A DNA stretch of 64,000 nucleotides from contig CAVXHG010000008.1 in assembly GCA_963761525.1 (NCBI GenBank), positions 1,612,001 to 1,676,000 of the forward strand, in the 5' to 3' direction. The position numbers were made by a program, and so were the translations under genes. Positions 7,918 through 17,485 of the stretch are shown here, one piece after another. The notes beneath the pieces are model-generated. The model did no database searches and was not told where the DNA came from. It saw only the letters and a program-made list of their open reading frames with translations. This DNA is from BOG-931 sp963761525. GTDB taxonomy: Bacteria > Pseudomonadota > Alphaproteobacteria > Rhizobiales > Xanthobacteraceae. Every line of letters starts with the position of its first letter. The stretch's first letter is position 1.

Positions 7918-8670
7918 GTGACGGAAAACGACGCATCCGGCGAGCGGCTCAAGGCTGCGGTCGAGGATTTGTACCGGACCTTCTCGCGCTATCCGGCGGA
8001 TGACCACTTCGCCGGATGTCCACATTGCGTCACCGATGCCGATCATGCCCTGTTGCATTCCCGGCCGCTGAGGGAGTTGCAGTCACGAGAGCTCAGCAAA
8101 TATGCGTTCAAGGCCATGTCGACCTGGGGCAGTGACGACGACTTCCGTCATTTTTTGCCACGTATTTTCGAATTGCTGGCCTTCGATGGCGGTACTGGCG
8201 ATTGGAGTGACCCGGAAATCGCTTTCGGCAAGTTGAGCTACGGAGACTGGCGCGCCTGGCCGGACGAGGAGCAGACATCCATCATCGGTTTCTTCCATGC
8301 GCTGTGGTCGAATGTTCTCGATCTTTTCCCCCATGCATTTGATGTCGGCTCATGTCTCTGCTGCATCGGCCAGGCGGTCGACGATGTGAGCGATTATCTT
8401 GCAGCCTGGCGTATCGCCAAGTCGGCGCCCGCGGCCCGCCACTTCGCAAGCTTCATGGAAGACGAGCCATTTGATCGGTCCTCCGAAGGCACCTCACTCG
8501 CCGGCGCGTGGTGGCAGGATCGTCAAAAGCCGGCACAACAGGTTGCCCGATGGCTTCGCGATCCCGCGCGCCGGGCCGAAGTGCAGCAAGCGCTCGACGT
8601 CTTCAGCAAGAATCCAGAGGACGCCAAGGCGCTGTCGAATGCCCTCGATCAGCTTGCGGCGCTCAATTAG
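7918..8670 (+). CDS. Conserved hypothetical protein
   Basis: The reading frame is open from 7690, but the better start is GTG 7918, preceded by CGGGAGC, giving 250 residues. It opens TENDASGERLKAAVEDLYRT and contains HFAGCPHCVTDADHALLHS, a CxxC pair with nearby His and Asp, then DDFRHFLPRIFELLA, GSCLCCIGQAVDDVSDYLAAW and an Ala-rich C-terminus. The CPHC and CLCC pairs could bind metal, but I do not recognise the family. No signal peptide or membrane helix is seen. It is convergent with the MFS gene about 30 bases downstream. Confidence 0.7.
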   Translation: MTENDASGERLKAAVEDLYRTFSRYPADDHFAGCPHCVTDADHALLHSRPLRELQSRELSKYAFKAMSTWGSDDDFRHFLPRIFELLAFDGGTGDWSDPEIAFGKLSYGDWRAWPDEEQTSIIGFFHALWSNVLDLFPHAFDVGSCLCCIGQAVDDVSDYLAAWRIAKSAPAARHFASFMEDEPFDRSSEGTSLAGAWWQDRQKPAQQVARWLRDPARRAEVQQALDVFSKNPEDAKALSNALDQLAALN

Positions 8671-8702
8671 CACCAGGCTTTGAGCCAAAGCGGCGTAGCA
8701 GA

Positions 8703-9953
8703 TCACTCCGCCGGCTGCGTCGCCCTCGCCTTTTCCTTCTCGACGCCGTTGGCGATCAGCGCAATCGCCAGCACTGCGATCAGGAAGCCGAGCGCGATCA
8801 CTGCGGTAGCGCCGAGCACGAGGTTGAAACCGCCGCGGCCGTAGAGCAGCGCGATCATCGACACCGCGACGCCCGACACCATGAAGGTGAGAAAGTAACG
8901 CACCGCGTAGACCCGGCCGCGCCAGGCGTCGGCGGTGTACCGAGCGATCACAAGATCATTGAGGGTGATCTGGCCGTAAATCGCGGCCATTGTGAAAGCG
9001 AGCGCGAACAACAGCGAAATTCCGCCGGCATAGGCCGCCCACACCACGCCGGTGAACTGCATCACCGCGCTGATGGCGAACAGGATGTGCAGCGGAAAAC
9101 GTTCGACCAGGCGACCGACCGTGATCTGAGCCACCGCGCCGCACAGGAATACTGCCGTGGTCAGGCCGCCGACCATCACCAGCGAAATGCCGTTGCCGAC
9201 CCGTTCATCGACAATCTTCGGCAGCGAGATCGAGATGGTGTTGAAGACAAGGCCTGCGCTCAACGCGACCACCATAAAGAGTCCGAAGATGGCGGCCGCG
9301 GTCATCGGCGACAGCGTCACGTCGGCGGACCCGCTGCGCTTCACCGTATGGTTCGCTTCGCTCGGCACCAGCCAGAAATAGATCGCGCCGGTCGCGAGAC
9401 AGATCACGCCTGGTACCAGGAATGCACCGCGCCAGGAAAACGCTGCGGTCAGCGCTGCGGTGATGCCGGCAGCAAGGGACACGCCGATATTGCCGCAGAC
9501 GCCGTTGAACGCCATGGTGCGGCCGCGCTGGGTCGCGTTTTCCAGAATCATGGCGGTGCCGACCGGATGATAGATCGCGGCAAACATGCCGAGCGCGAAC
9601 AGGGCGACGCCGAGCCAGACCAGCGACGGTGCGAACGCCGCGGCCACCAGCGACAGGCCGCAGCCGATGTAGAACGCGACCATGAGATCGCGGCGGCTCC
9701 AGCGATCGCCAAGCCAGCCGGCCGGCAGCGAGAACAGGCCGAACGCCACGAATGACGCCGTCGCAAGTGCGATCAGCGTCGAATAGGATTCGCCATACGC
9801 TACCTGAAGCTCGATCACCACGGTCGGATAGATCAGGATCACGAAGTGATCGATGGCATGCGCCCAATTCATGAAACCGATCGAAAGCCGGCGGCGCGAC
9901 TCCTGAGTATCAGCGGCGGCAAAGCGTTCGGTTGTCGAAACCTCGGTCGTCAT
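8703..9953 (-). CDS. MFS transporter
   Basis: A major facilitator of 416 residues with about twelve hydrophobic helices. It begins MTTEVSTTERFAAADTQESR and then RLSIGFMNWAHAIDHFVILI. The A-motif-like loop GWLGDRWSRRDLMV lies between helices 2 and 3. The second of two close ATGs (9953) is chosen because it has GGGAG at a normal distance. The helix-1 region NWAHAIDHF is like fosmidomycin-resistance-type carriers, but the substrate cannot be assigned. The gene stands alone, convergent with the hypothetical gene on its 3' side. Confidence 0.87.
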   Translation of the reverse strand: MTTEVSTTERFAAADTQESRRRLSIGFMNWAHAIDHFVILIYPTVVIELQVAYGESYSTLIALATASFVAFGLFSLPAGWLGDRWSRRDLMVAFYIGCGLSLVAAAFAPSLVWLGVALFALGMFAAIYHPVGTAMILENATQRGRTMAFNGVCGNIGVSLAAGITAALTAAFSWRGAFLVPGVICLATGAIYFWLVPSEANHTVKRSGSADVTLSPMTAAAIFGLFMVVALSAGLVFNTISISLPKIVDERVGNGISLVMVGGLTTAVFLCGAVAQITVGRLVERFPLHILFAISAVMQFTGVVWAAYAGGISLLFALAFTMAAIYGQITLNDLVIARYTADAWRGRVYAVRYFLTFMVSGVAVSMIALLYGRGGFNLVLGATAVIALGFLIAVLAIALIANGVEKEKARATQPAE

Positions 9954-10180
9954 CGTCATTCTCCCGGCGGCCACCATTTATAACCCGTGGCGGCGCTGCG
10001 ACCTATCTCAAACCCCAAACCTGATGGGCAGGACGGCAACCCGCAGATTGCCGCAAAGCCCAAACAGGCAAATCGCCCTTTCCGCCCCCACCGATACTGC
10101 CTTGAGTATTCCGCTAACGCGGCGTTTAATTGCAGCCGAAAGTTGCGGCAATCTGGGGCGCGGGGGCGTCTTCAGTGTGT

Positions 10181-10903
10181 ATGTTGCGTCGGGTCGTTGC
10201 TACGGTCTTTACCGTAGCAATGGGGATATGTTGGGCCGGCATGGACCGGGCGGGAGCCGCTCCGGGCAATGATGCAACTTTTCTGTTTTTTGGCGGTACT
10301 GATCTCTGGCGGGATGGCGCCTTTCTCTACGGGGGCGCGATCTGGTCTCCAGGCGGCGTCGACCACAGCGGCTTTACCCTGAAAACCCAGCTCAGCGGTG
10401 GCTTTTACAGCTACACCTCCGGCCCCCTGAATGCCGACATCAAGGGCACTACTGAATTGGCCGCGGTCCTGCCGGGCTGGAAATTCGATTACGGAAAACT
10501 GTTCGTCACGGTCTACGCCGGTCCCGTCGTGCAAAATTATCGGCTGAGCCCCAACGACCCCGGCGCGCGATTGCACGGCTTCTATGTGGGCGGTGAGGTC
10601 GCAAGCGACGTCTGGTGGGAGCCGACCTCTTACAGCATGATCGCACTCAACGGCATGCTGGCCTCGATTGGACCGACCGGATCATTGCGCGTTGCGTTCG
10701 GCACCCGCTTTCTCGACCGCATGTTTGTCGGGCCTGAAAGCGAGACGATCTGGTGCGGCAATTTCGAGCAATACGAACTCGGCGCCCACGTCACGGCGTT
10801 CCGCACGGACCGGCTCGAATGGTCAGCGGGGACCGGCTTCGCTATCACCTCGGACCACCGCAAGGGTCCCTATCTGCGTATCGGCGTCAACACCCACCTT
10901 TGA
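10181..10903 (+). CDS. bcsS: Cellulose biosynthesis protein BcsS-like
   Basis: This 240-residue exported protein matches the BcsS family, a predicted outer-membrane beta-barrel found with alphaproteobacterial cellulose genes. A signal peptide ends near GMDRAGAAPG. The body is rich in alternating aromatic strands: FLFFGGTDLWRDGAFLYGG, GGFYSYTSGPLNADIKGT, LFVTVYAGPVVQNYRLSP and a final YLRIGVNTHL strand. The ATG at 10181 gives a normal signal peptide; a TTG at 10130 would add 17 residues. No bcsA, bcsB or bcsZ is nearby, so its role in cellulose export is family inference only. Confidence 0.75.
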   Translation: MLRRVVATVFTVAMGICWAGMDRAGAAPGNDATFLFFGGTDLWRDGAFLYGGAIWSPGGVDHSGFTLKTQLSGGFYSYTSGPLNADIKGTTELAAVLPGWKFDYGKLFVTVYAGPVVQNYRLSPNDPGARLHGFYVGGEVASDVWWEPTSYSMIALNGMLASIGPTGSLRVAFGTRFLDRMFVGPESETIWCGNFEQYELGAHVTAFRTDRLEWSAGTGFAITSDHRKGPYLRIGVNTHL

Positions 10904-10986
10904 TTTTGTGGTCGCGCAATGCAGTTGCAACGCGCTCGCACCTGTTTAGTTTTGATCTCGACGTGTGCCCCCGGGAGTGACCGCCG

Positions 10987-12282
10987 ATGACTGCAACCGC
11001 CGCCCTGCCCGTGGAAACCCGCCACGCCCGTCCGTGGTGGACCCAGCTCTGGGTCTGGGTGCTGATCGGGATGGCGGCCGGCATCGCACTCGGCATTGCC
11101 GATCCGAACCTTGCCGTGCAGATGGGCCCGCTCGGCGACGCCTTCATCAAGCTCATTCGCATGCTGATCGCGCCAATCATCTTCTGCACGGTGGTCACCG
11201 GCATCGCGCACATGGCCGACATGGCGCGAGTCGGCCGCGTCGCGATCAAGGCCATCATCTATTTCGAAGTGATGACGACGGTGGCGCTGATCATCGGCCT
11301 GCTCGCCGTCAACATCCTCCAGCCGGGCACCGGCATGAATGTCGATGTCAGCAAGCTCAATCCTGCGGTGGTCGATCCTTACATCAAGCTCACCCACGAA
11401 GTCGGCTTCGTGCCGTTCGTCATGAACATCATTCCGTCGACTTTCGTCGGCGCATTCACCGACGGCAATATCCTTCAAGTGCTGTTCATCGCCATCCTGT
11501 CGGGCTTCGCGCTGGTCTGGCTCGGCGAGCCGGCGAAGCCGGTGGTCGACCTGATCGAGACCTTCGGCAAGATAATCTTCTTCATCGTCGGTCTGGTGAT
11601 GTGGACCGCGCCGCTCGGCGCTTTCGGCGCGATCGCTTTCACGGTCGGCAAATTCGGCGTCGGCTCGCTCGCGTCGCTCGGTAAGCTGCTCGGCGGATTT
11701 TACCTGACCTGCATCATCTTCATCGTCGTCGCATTCGGCCCGGTGGCGCGGTATTGCGGCTTCAGCCTGTGGAAGCTGATCCGCTATATCAAGGAAGAGC
11801 TCCTGATCTGCATCGCGACCACGTCGTCGGAAACCGTGCTGCCGCGGCTGATCGACAAGCTCGAGCGGCTCGGCTGCGAGAAAAGCGTGGTCGGCCTGGT
11901 GGTGCCGACTGGCTATTCGTTTAATCTCGACGGCACCTGCCTCTATCTCGCGACCGCCTCGGTTTTCCTGGCGCAAGCGACCAACACGCCACTCGATATC
12001 TGGCACCAGATTGCGCTTTTGCTGATCCTGCTGCTCACGTCAAAGGGCGCTGCCGGCGTCGCCGGCGCGGCCTTCGTGGTGCTCGCCGCCACGCTCGGCG
12101 CCGAAAGCAGCATTCCGGTGGCAAGCGTCGCGCTGGTGCTCGGCATTCACCGCCTGATGTCGCAGGGCCTTACGCCGACGAATTTTCTCGGCAACGCCGT
12201 CGCCACCATCGTGATGGCGAAATGGGAAGGCGCGCTTGACGAGGACCGTCTGCACCGGGTCCTGGATGAAAAGACCAACTAA
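10987..12282 (+). CDS. dctA: Dicarboxylate/amino acid:cation symporter DctA
   Basis: The 431-residue protein is a C4-dicarboxylate symporter of the DAACS family, which brings succinate, malate or fumarate into the cytoplasm with cations. Hallmarks include FIKLIRMLIAPIIFCTVV, the Ser-rich hairpin ATTSSETVLPRL, the cation motif GYSFNLDGTCLYL, and LLLTSKGAAGVAGAAFVVLAA. The ATG at 10987 follows GGGAG. It is the first gene of a likely operon with the Bug receptor and the acyl-CoA synthetase, which points to organic-acid uptake and activation. The family call is secure; the exact substrate is not. Confidence 0.95.
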   Translation: MTATAALPVETRHARPWWTQLWVWVLIGMAAGIALGIADPNLAVQMGPLGDAFIKLIRMLIAPIIFCTVVTGIAHMADMARVGRVAIKAIIYFEVMTTVALIIGLLAVNILQPGTGMNVDVSKLNPAVVDPYIKLTHEVGFVPFVMNIIPSTFVGAFTDGNILQVLFIAILSGFALVWLGEPAKPVVDLIETFGKIIFFIVGLVMWTAPLGAFGAIAFTVGKFGVGSLASLGKLLGGFYLTCIIFIVVAFGPVARYCGFSLWKLIRYIKEELLICIATTSSETVLPRLIDKLERLGCEKSVVGLVVPTGYSFNLDGTCLYLATASVFLAQATNTPLDIWHQIALLLILLLTSKGAAGVAGAAFVVLAATLGAESSIPVASVALVLGIHRLMSQGLTPTNFLGNAVATIVMAKWEGALDEDRLHRVLDEKTN

Positions 12283-12306
12283 CAAGAATCCGAAGTGAGG
12301 AAACGC

Positions 12307-13281
12307 ATGCGCGTTGGGCGTTGGATCTACGCGGCATCACTTGCCGCGCTCGTATCGGCAAACTTTAGCGTCGCACGGGCACAGGACTATCCTAGTCATC
12401 CGGTAAAGCTGATCTCGGATTCCGCGCCCGGTAGCGCCATCGACATCACGATGCGGATCATCGCCGACGGGCTGAGCCATACGCTCGGCCAGCAAGCGGT
12501 GCTGGTCAATCAGCCCGGCGCCGGCGGTGCGATTGCGGTTCACGCAGCATCAACCGCCGCACCCGACGGCTACACGCTCGGCATGATGGCGCTCTCCGAC
12601 TTCATCACGCTGCCCGGCACCGCCGATAATCTGCCGATCCAGTTGCCGCGTGACTTCATCGCCGTCGGCAGCCTCGGCGGCGCGCCGCTGTTCATCACTG
12701 CGGCACCGTGGTTGCAGGTGAAGACGCTGCCGGAGTTCATAGCCGTTGCCAAAAAGCGACCTGGTGAACTGGCCTACGGCACCAACGGTCCGGGCCGGTT
12801 GACGCACCTGACGGGCGAATTGTTGCAGCAGCGCGCCGGTATTAAGCTCCTCATGGTGCCGTATTCCGGCGGCACCCCACAGGTGCTCAACGACATGATG
12901 GGCAAACGTATCGCGCTTACGCTCAATTCCTATTCGGGCATCGCCGGTGCGATCGAAGCCGGCAATGCCATTCCGCTCGCGGTCGCCGCGCCGCAACGCA
13001 TGGCGCTGCGGCCGGACCTGCCGACGGTTGCGGAAACGCTGCCGGGTTACGAGTCCGAGGGCTGGCAAATTCTTGTCGCACCAGTCGGCACGCCCGACGC
13101 GATCGTGCAAAAGATCAACGCCGCACTGGTCAAGGCGATGAGCGATCCTGAAGTCGCCAAGCGGCTGGAACGGATCGGCCGCGACCACCCACCAATGTCG
13201 CCCGCCCAGGCGCTGGCCTTCGTGCAGAACGAGCAGGCGAAATGGGCGCCGATCCTCGCACACATCGACATTACGCGCTGA
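12307..13281 (+). CDS. Bug-type tripartite tricarboxylate transporter substrate-binding protein
   Basis: A 324-residue periplasmic receptor of the Bug/TctC family. The ATG at 12307 follows TGAGGA, and a GTG at 12295 is a weaker alternative. After a signal peptide ending in VARAQDYPSHPVKLI come the family signatures PGSAIDITMRIIADGL, NQPGAGGAIA, APDGYTLGM and YSGGTPQVLNDMMG. It usually delivers carboxylates to TctA-TctB, which are absent here. It sits 24 bases after dctA and 17 bases before the acyl-CoA synthetase, so co-transcription is likely. Confidence 0.92.
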   Translation: MRVGRWIYAASLAALVSANFSVARAQDYPSHPVKLISDSAPGSAIDITMRIIADGLSHTLGQQAVLVNQPGAGGAIAVHAASTAAPDGYTLGMMALSDFITLPGTADNLPIQLPRDFIAVGSLGGAPLFITAAPWLQVKTLPEFIAVAKKRPGELAYGTNGPGRLTHLTGELLQQRAGIKLLMVPYSGGTPQVLNDMMGKRIALTLNSYSGIAGAIEAGNAIPLAVAAPQRMALRPDLPTVAETLPGYESEGWQILVAPVGTPDAIVQKINAALVKAMSDPEVAKRLERIGRDHPPMSPAQALAFVQNEQAKWAPILAHIDITR

Positions 13282-13298
13282 CGCCGGATTGACACTCA

Positions 13299-15393
13299 AT
13301 GGCAGTTTCGACGCAACCGATGCGCGCGCTGCTTGACCCAAAGGGTATCGCCGTCGTCGGCGCCTCGCAGCAGCCCGGCCGCGGCACCAGCGTCGTCGCC
13401 AACCTGCGCGATGCGGGATTTAGCGGCGAAATAGTCGCGGTGAATCCGCGTTACACCGACGTGCTCGGCTACCGCTGTTACCCGTCGGTGAAGGAGTTGC
13501 CGGACACGATCGACTGTCTCGTCATCGCGATCCCGGCGCGTGCAGCCTGCGATGCCATGGAGCAGGCTTTTGCGCACGGAATCCGCGCCGCCGTGGTGCT
13601 GGCGTCGGGCTTCGACGAAGACGATGAGAATGGCGCGCTCGGTACACGGCTGAAGGCGCTCGCCGACAAAGGCATGGCGATCTGCGGGCCGAATTGCTTC
13701 GGCATCGTCAATGTCAAAACCGGCGCCGTGGCTTTCAATGGCGTGGTGCCGAAGGCTTTGCCGCGCGGGCCGATCGCGCTGGTGTCGCAAAGCGGCAGTC
13801 TCGGCAATTTCGCTTTCGGTCCGCTGATCCGCGACAGGAAGCTGGGATTTTCCTATTTCGTGTCGTGCGGCAATCAGATCGGGCTGACGGTCGAGGACTA
13901 TGCGGAGTATTTCGCCGCCGATCCGGACATCAAAGTCATCGCCGCAATCGTCGAGGATCTGAAAAACCCGCGCAAGCTTGAGCGCGTCGCTGCAACCGCC
14001 CGCGCCAACGGCAAACCGCTGGTTTTCGTGCAGATCGGCCGCACTGCCGCTGGCCAGGTCATGACGCAATCACACACCGGCGCGCTCGCCGGCAACGCCG
14101 AGGTCATGGCGGCATTTCTGCGCCGTTGCGGCATCGTCCAGGCCGAAAGCTACGATGAGTTTGTCGAGACTGTCGCGCTGTTCGCCCATGTCTCTCTCGG
14201 CGCAGGCGGCAATGACGTGGTGCTGGTGTCCGGAAGCGGCGGCGGCGCAGCGCTTGCGGCCGACCAGCTCGACACGGCCGGACTGAAGCTGGCGCAACTC
14301 AGTGACGCGACCGGCGCGCGCATTCGCACCGTGCTGCCCGAAATCGGCGGCGTCACCAACCCGATCGATGTGACCGGCGCGGTGTTCTATGACGCGAGCA
14401 TTATGGGCCGGCTGCTGGAAGCGGTCGCGAGCGACGAAAGCCGGCCGATCATCGCTGCCGCCGTCAACGCCATCCCGGCGCCGCACGACCGGATGCGGCG
14501 CATCGCAAGCGCCATCGCCGATGCGGCGCGCAACACCGGCGCTCCCATCGTCGCCTATCAGGTCAGCCCGCTTGGGCCGCTCGACGCGGAATTCGTGGAG
14601 ATATTGCACCGAGCCAATGTGCCGCTGCTGATGGGCGCCGCCAGCGCCATGAACGCGATCAAACACCTGCCGCGTTATCGCACGATGGCGGTACAGTCGC
14701 GCGCCGCAGCGAAGCCCGCGACAGCTGCCCTGCCCGGTTCAAGTTTCATGGATTTGCATCGGACGCTGCGCAACAGCGGCGTAGCCGTTGTTGACGCAAT
14801 ACTGGTCCGCTCGGAATTTGAAGCACTCGACGCGTTCCATCGCTTCAAAGCCCCAGTCGCGCTCAAGGCCGAAGCGCCGGGACTCCTGCACAAGAGCGAC
14901 ATCGGCTGCGTTCGTCTCAATTGCGCCAGCGAAGCCGATGTCGCGGCAGGCTTTTCGAGCCGTGACGGAGAACGCGCGGCACGCCGGATTCCCCGAAGCT
15001 GCTGCCATCGTTCAGCCGATGACGTCCGGCATCGCCGAAGCCTATGCCGGCATCATCGACGATCCGCACTACGGACCGGCCATCGTGTTCGGCCTTGGCG
15101 GTATTTTCGTCGAGGTATTGAAGGATACCGCGATCGAGATGGCGCCGCTGTCACAAGACGATGCATTGGCGATGATCCATCGCATCAAAGCCGCCCCACT
15201 CCTGCTCGGAGCACGCGGACGGCCGCGCGGCGATATCGAGGCGCTGGCGACACTGTTGGTCAATCTCAGCCATTTCGCGGTCGATCACGCCGGACAGATC
15301 AAGGCGCTCGACCTCAATCCGATCATTGTCAGGCCGGAAGGCGAAGGCGTTGTCGCGGTCGACATCGCTGCCGAGCCTGCGGATCGCCACTGA
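13299..15393 (+). pseudogene. NDP-forming acyl-CoA synthetase (acetate--CoA ligase type), frameshifted
   Basis: The product should form an acyl-CoA from an acid, CoA and ATP or GTP (NDP-forming). Residues 8-100 are a CoA-binding domain (MRALLDPKGIAVVGASQQPG), residues 100-460 the succinyl-CoA-ligase-like part (VSQSGSLGNFAFG, SHTGALAGN), and the C-terminus an ATP-grasp subunit. The first frame runs to about 14950 and then becomes Arg/Cys-rich junk. The correct C-terminus (QPMTSGIAEAYAGIIDDPHY, FGLGGIFVEVLKD, ALDLNPIIV) continues in another frame to 15393. Removing one G at 14949-14950 joins them into about 698 residues. This is either a real disruption or a sequence error. Confidence 0.85.
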
Positions 15394-15400
15394 GACGCGC

Positions 15401-16906
15401 TCAGTTCAATCGCGGCGAGACGTTCAGGTAGAACGCGCGCATCTGCGGCCGGTAGAGAGCCATGGTCGCCTTGTTGAGATCGAGCGGTGGCTTGGCGTCT
15501 GCAGGCAGTACCTCGAAATAGGGTGTCGCTTTCGTAGTCGCGTCGAATTCGGCGTGGGCTTTCTGCAAAAGCTCAGGCTCGGTCAGAAGGTCCAGCAGCG
15601 TGCCCGCCATGACCTTGGCGCCTGCGACCATACCTTTATGCGCGATCGTACTGGTCGGCGTGATGGCGGCATGCCATTCGTGATACTGGATGCCAGGAAC
15701 GCTGGCGGGAAAAGCCAACAGCCCGGCAGGTACAACCCAGGAAATATCGCCGCTGTCGTTCGAGGAGTACGATTGCGGCCGGCCGCCGAGCGGCGTGACG
15801 GAAGTCATCAGACCGACTTCCGGTCGTCCGGCAGACTTTTGAAAATCGCGCGCAAAGCGCTGCTCGTCGTCGCTCCACTGCGGCATTCCGACCTGGTCCA
15901 TGTTGCGCTGGATCGCCTCGGCTATCGACTTCATCCCGAGTTGCGGCCACGCCTCGGCGATGACCCGATCCTCCTCGGTGGTACCAGTCATCAGCGCTGC
16001 GCCGTGCGCAATGTTGACAAGTTTGTCGAAGGTTTCCTTGGCGTCCGGCATGTTGGCATCGCGGACCCACCACCAGCCCTGCGCGAGGTCCGGGATCACA
16101 TTGGGCTGGACGCCGCCGTTGGTGATGACGCGGTGAATACGATAGGTCGGATGAAGCTGCTGCCGCAGATACGCAACGCCGGTGTCCATGAGTTCGATGG
16201 CATCGAGCGCATCCTTGGCGTCCCAGGGATCGACGGCGCCGTGCGCGGTCTTGCCGTGGAAGGTGAAGTTGGCGCTGATCGACGCGTAGTTCGCCAGGCC
16301 GTAGCCGGTAGCGAATTGATCGCCGAGATGCAGATAGATGATCGCGTCGACGTCCTTGAAATAGCCGGCGCGTACGATGTAGGGCCGGCTGGCGATCTGC
16401 TCCTCGGCCGGGCCGAGTGAAATGATGACGCTGCCAGGAATGTTGTAACGCATCATCGTCTGTTTCACGGCAAAGGCCGCGGCGGCGGCAACCCCGCCGT
16501 GGGTGTTATGGCCTTCCATATGGCCGGGCGCGCCGGCAACCAGCGGCTTTCGTGCAAACTCCATCGGCGTCTGCGAACCGCCCGGGAGCGCATCGATCTC
16601 GCTGACGATAGCAACGACCGGATGCCCGCTCCCCCACCGCGCCCAAAGGTTGGTCGGCATTCCAGCCGCGCCCAATTCCACGGTAAAGCCGGCGCCTTCC
16701 AGCACGTCCTTCATGAGCTTGGTGCTTTCGAACTCCTGCATCCCAAGCTCGCCAAAATAGTAGATTGAGTCCCCGATCTGCGCCATCGGCTCGGCGTTTC
16801 TATCGACAACGGACCAGGCAAATTGTTTTTGCTCGTCGCTTGCCGCATGGCAGGTGAAAGGCGCGAAAAGGCCGATAAGCAGAAAAAGCACTCGCTTGCC
16901 GATCAT
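15401..16906 (-). CDS. Exported M20-family amidohydrolase (AbgB-like)
   Basis: This 501-residue protein is an M20D-type zinc amidohydrolase like AbgB, which cleaves p-aminobenzoyl-glutamate or other N-acyl amino acids. The start at ATG 16906 gives a clean signal peptide ending in FTCHA-A, so the enzyme is probably periplasmic, which is unusual for AbgB proteins. Metal ligands are in SEIDALPGG, GHMEGHNTHGG and LGPAEEQ. The dimerisation lid HGKTAHGAVDPWDAKDALDA and the late WHAAITPTSTIAHKG are present. It lies 7 bases from the converging acyl-CoA synthetase. The substrate is unknown. Confidence 0.87.
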   Translation of the reverse strand: MIGKRVLFLLIGLFAPFTCHAASDEQKQFAWSVVDRNAEPMAQIGDSIYYFGELGMQEFESTKLMKDVLEGAGFTVELGAAGMPTNLWARWGSGHPVVAIVSEIDALPGGSQTPMEFARKPLVAGAPGHMEGHNTHGGVAAAAAFAVKQTMMRYNIPGSVIISLGPAEEQIASRPYIVRAGYFKDVDAIIYLHLGDQFATGYGLANYASISANFTFHGKTAHGAVDPWDAKDALDAIELMDTGVAYLRQQLHPTYRIHRVITNGGVQPNVIPDLAQGWWWVRDANMPDAKETFDKLVNIAHGAALMTGTTEEDRVIAEAWPQLGMKSIAEAIQRNMDQVGMPQWSDDEQRFARDFQKSAGRPEVGLMTSVTPLGGRPQSYSSNDSGDISWVVPAGLLAFPASVPGIQYHEWHAAITPTSTIAHKGMVAGAKVMAGTLLDLLTEPELLQKAHAEFDATTKATPYFEVLPADAKPPLDLNKATMALYRPQMRAFYLNVSPRLN

Positions 16907-17019
16907 GAGACACCCGCTGTCCGTTGCGCGAGCGCGATTAGCCACTCGCCGCATAGTCGTGAAGCGGAGCCTATTCTATTGAATTGGGATTTGTCGGCAA
17001 ACCGCCCCGCGCGCGAGGC

Positions 17020-17400
17020 TCAGCCCTTCTCGTCGCAGGCGAAGGCGCGGATAACACACTCCTTGCCGCCGAACTGGTAGCAGCGCTGCATGGAAGCGTT
17101 TTCGGCCTTGCCGAGATGCGAATTGATCGCCCAGCCGAACGAACCGCACGGGTGCTTGGCATCGACTGCGACAGCCGCACAGCCTTTGTGCACTTCGCCA
17201 ACGATCTTGCAGCTACTGCCGGTGCACTTGCTCATGGCCGCGACGCGCGCATCCGCGGCTTTGCTGTAGTCAAAGCCATAACCGTAAGCGCCGCAGGCGC
17301 CGACCGCCATCGCACCGGCGGCTTCCGCGGTACCGATCAAGGCCATCGAAGCGAACGCAATCACAATGCCGAAAGCGGCATTTCGCAGAAAACCGGACAT
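17020..17400 (-). CDS. DUF4189 domain exported protein
   Basis: A 126-residue secreted protein with a signal peptide (start ATG 17400 behind a GGGGAGGGG site, cleavage after TAEA). The mature part is a DUF4189 domain. It has AYGYGFDYSKAADARVAAMSKC, then CKIVGEVHKGCAAVAVD and FGWAINSHLGKAENASM, with eight cysteines that could form four disulfides. The family is common in alphaproteobacteria and mycobacteria and has no firmly known function. It stands alone between the amidohydrolase and the serine hydrolase. Confidence 0.85.
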   Translation of the reverse strand: MSGFLRNAAFGIVIAFASMALIGTAEAAGAMAVGACGAYGYGFDYSKAADARVAAMSKCTGSSCKIVGEVHKGCAAVAVDAKHPCGSFGWAINSHLGKAENASMQRCYQFGGKECVIRAFACDEKG

Positions 17401-17485
17401 GAAAGCCCCTCCCCAGAGGAACGCTATGAGGCTAGCCGGGAAGGGTTGCTAGTTGGTGAATCAACCCGGCATTCCGGAGCCGGGA

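Noticed and set aside
8508..9755. A 415-codon plus-strand open frame
   Set aside because: It is antisense to the MFS transporter and reads as Asp/Arg/His-rich, without motifs.
10870..12006. A 378-codon minus-strand open frame
   Set aside because: It is antisense to dctA, and Asp/Glu/His-rich with no recognisable domain.
15326..16420. A 364-codon plus-strand open frame
   Set aside because: It is antisense to the M20 amidohydrolase, which has complete metal-binding motifs.
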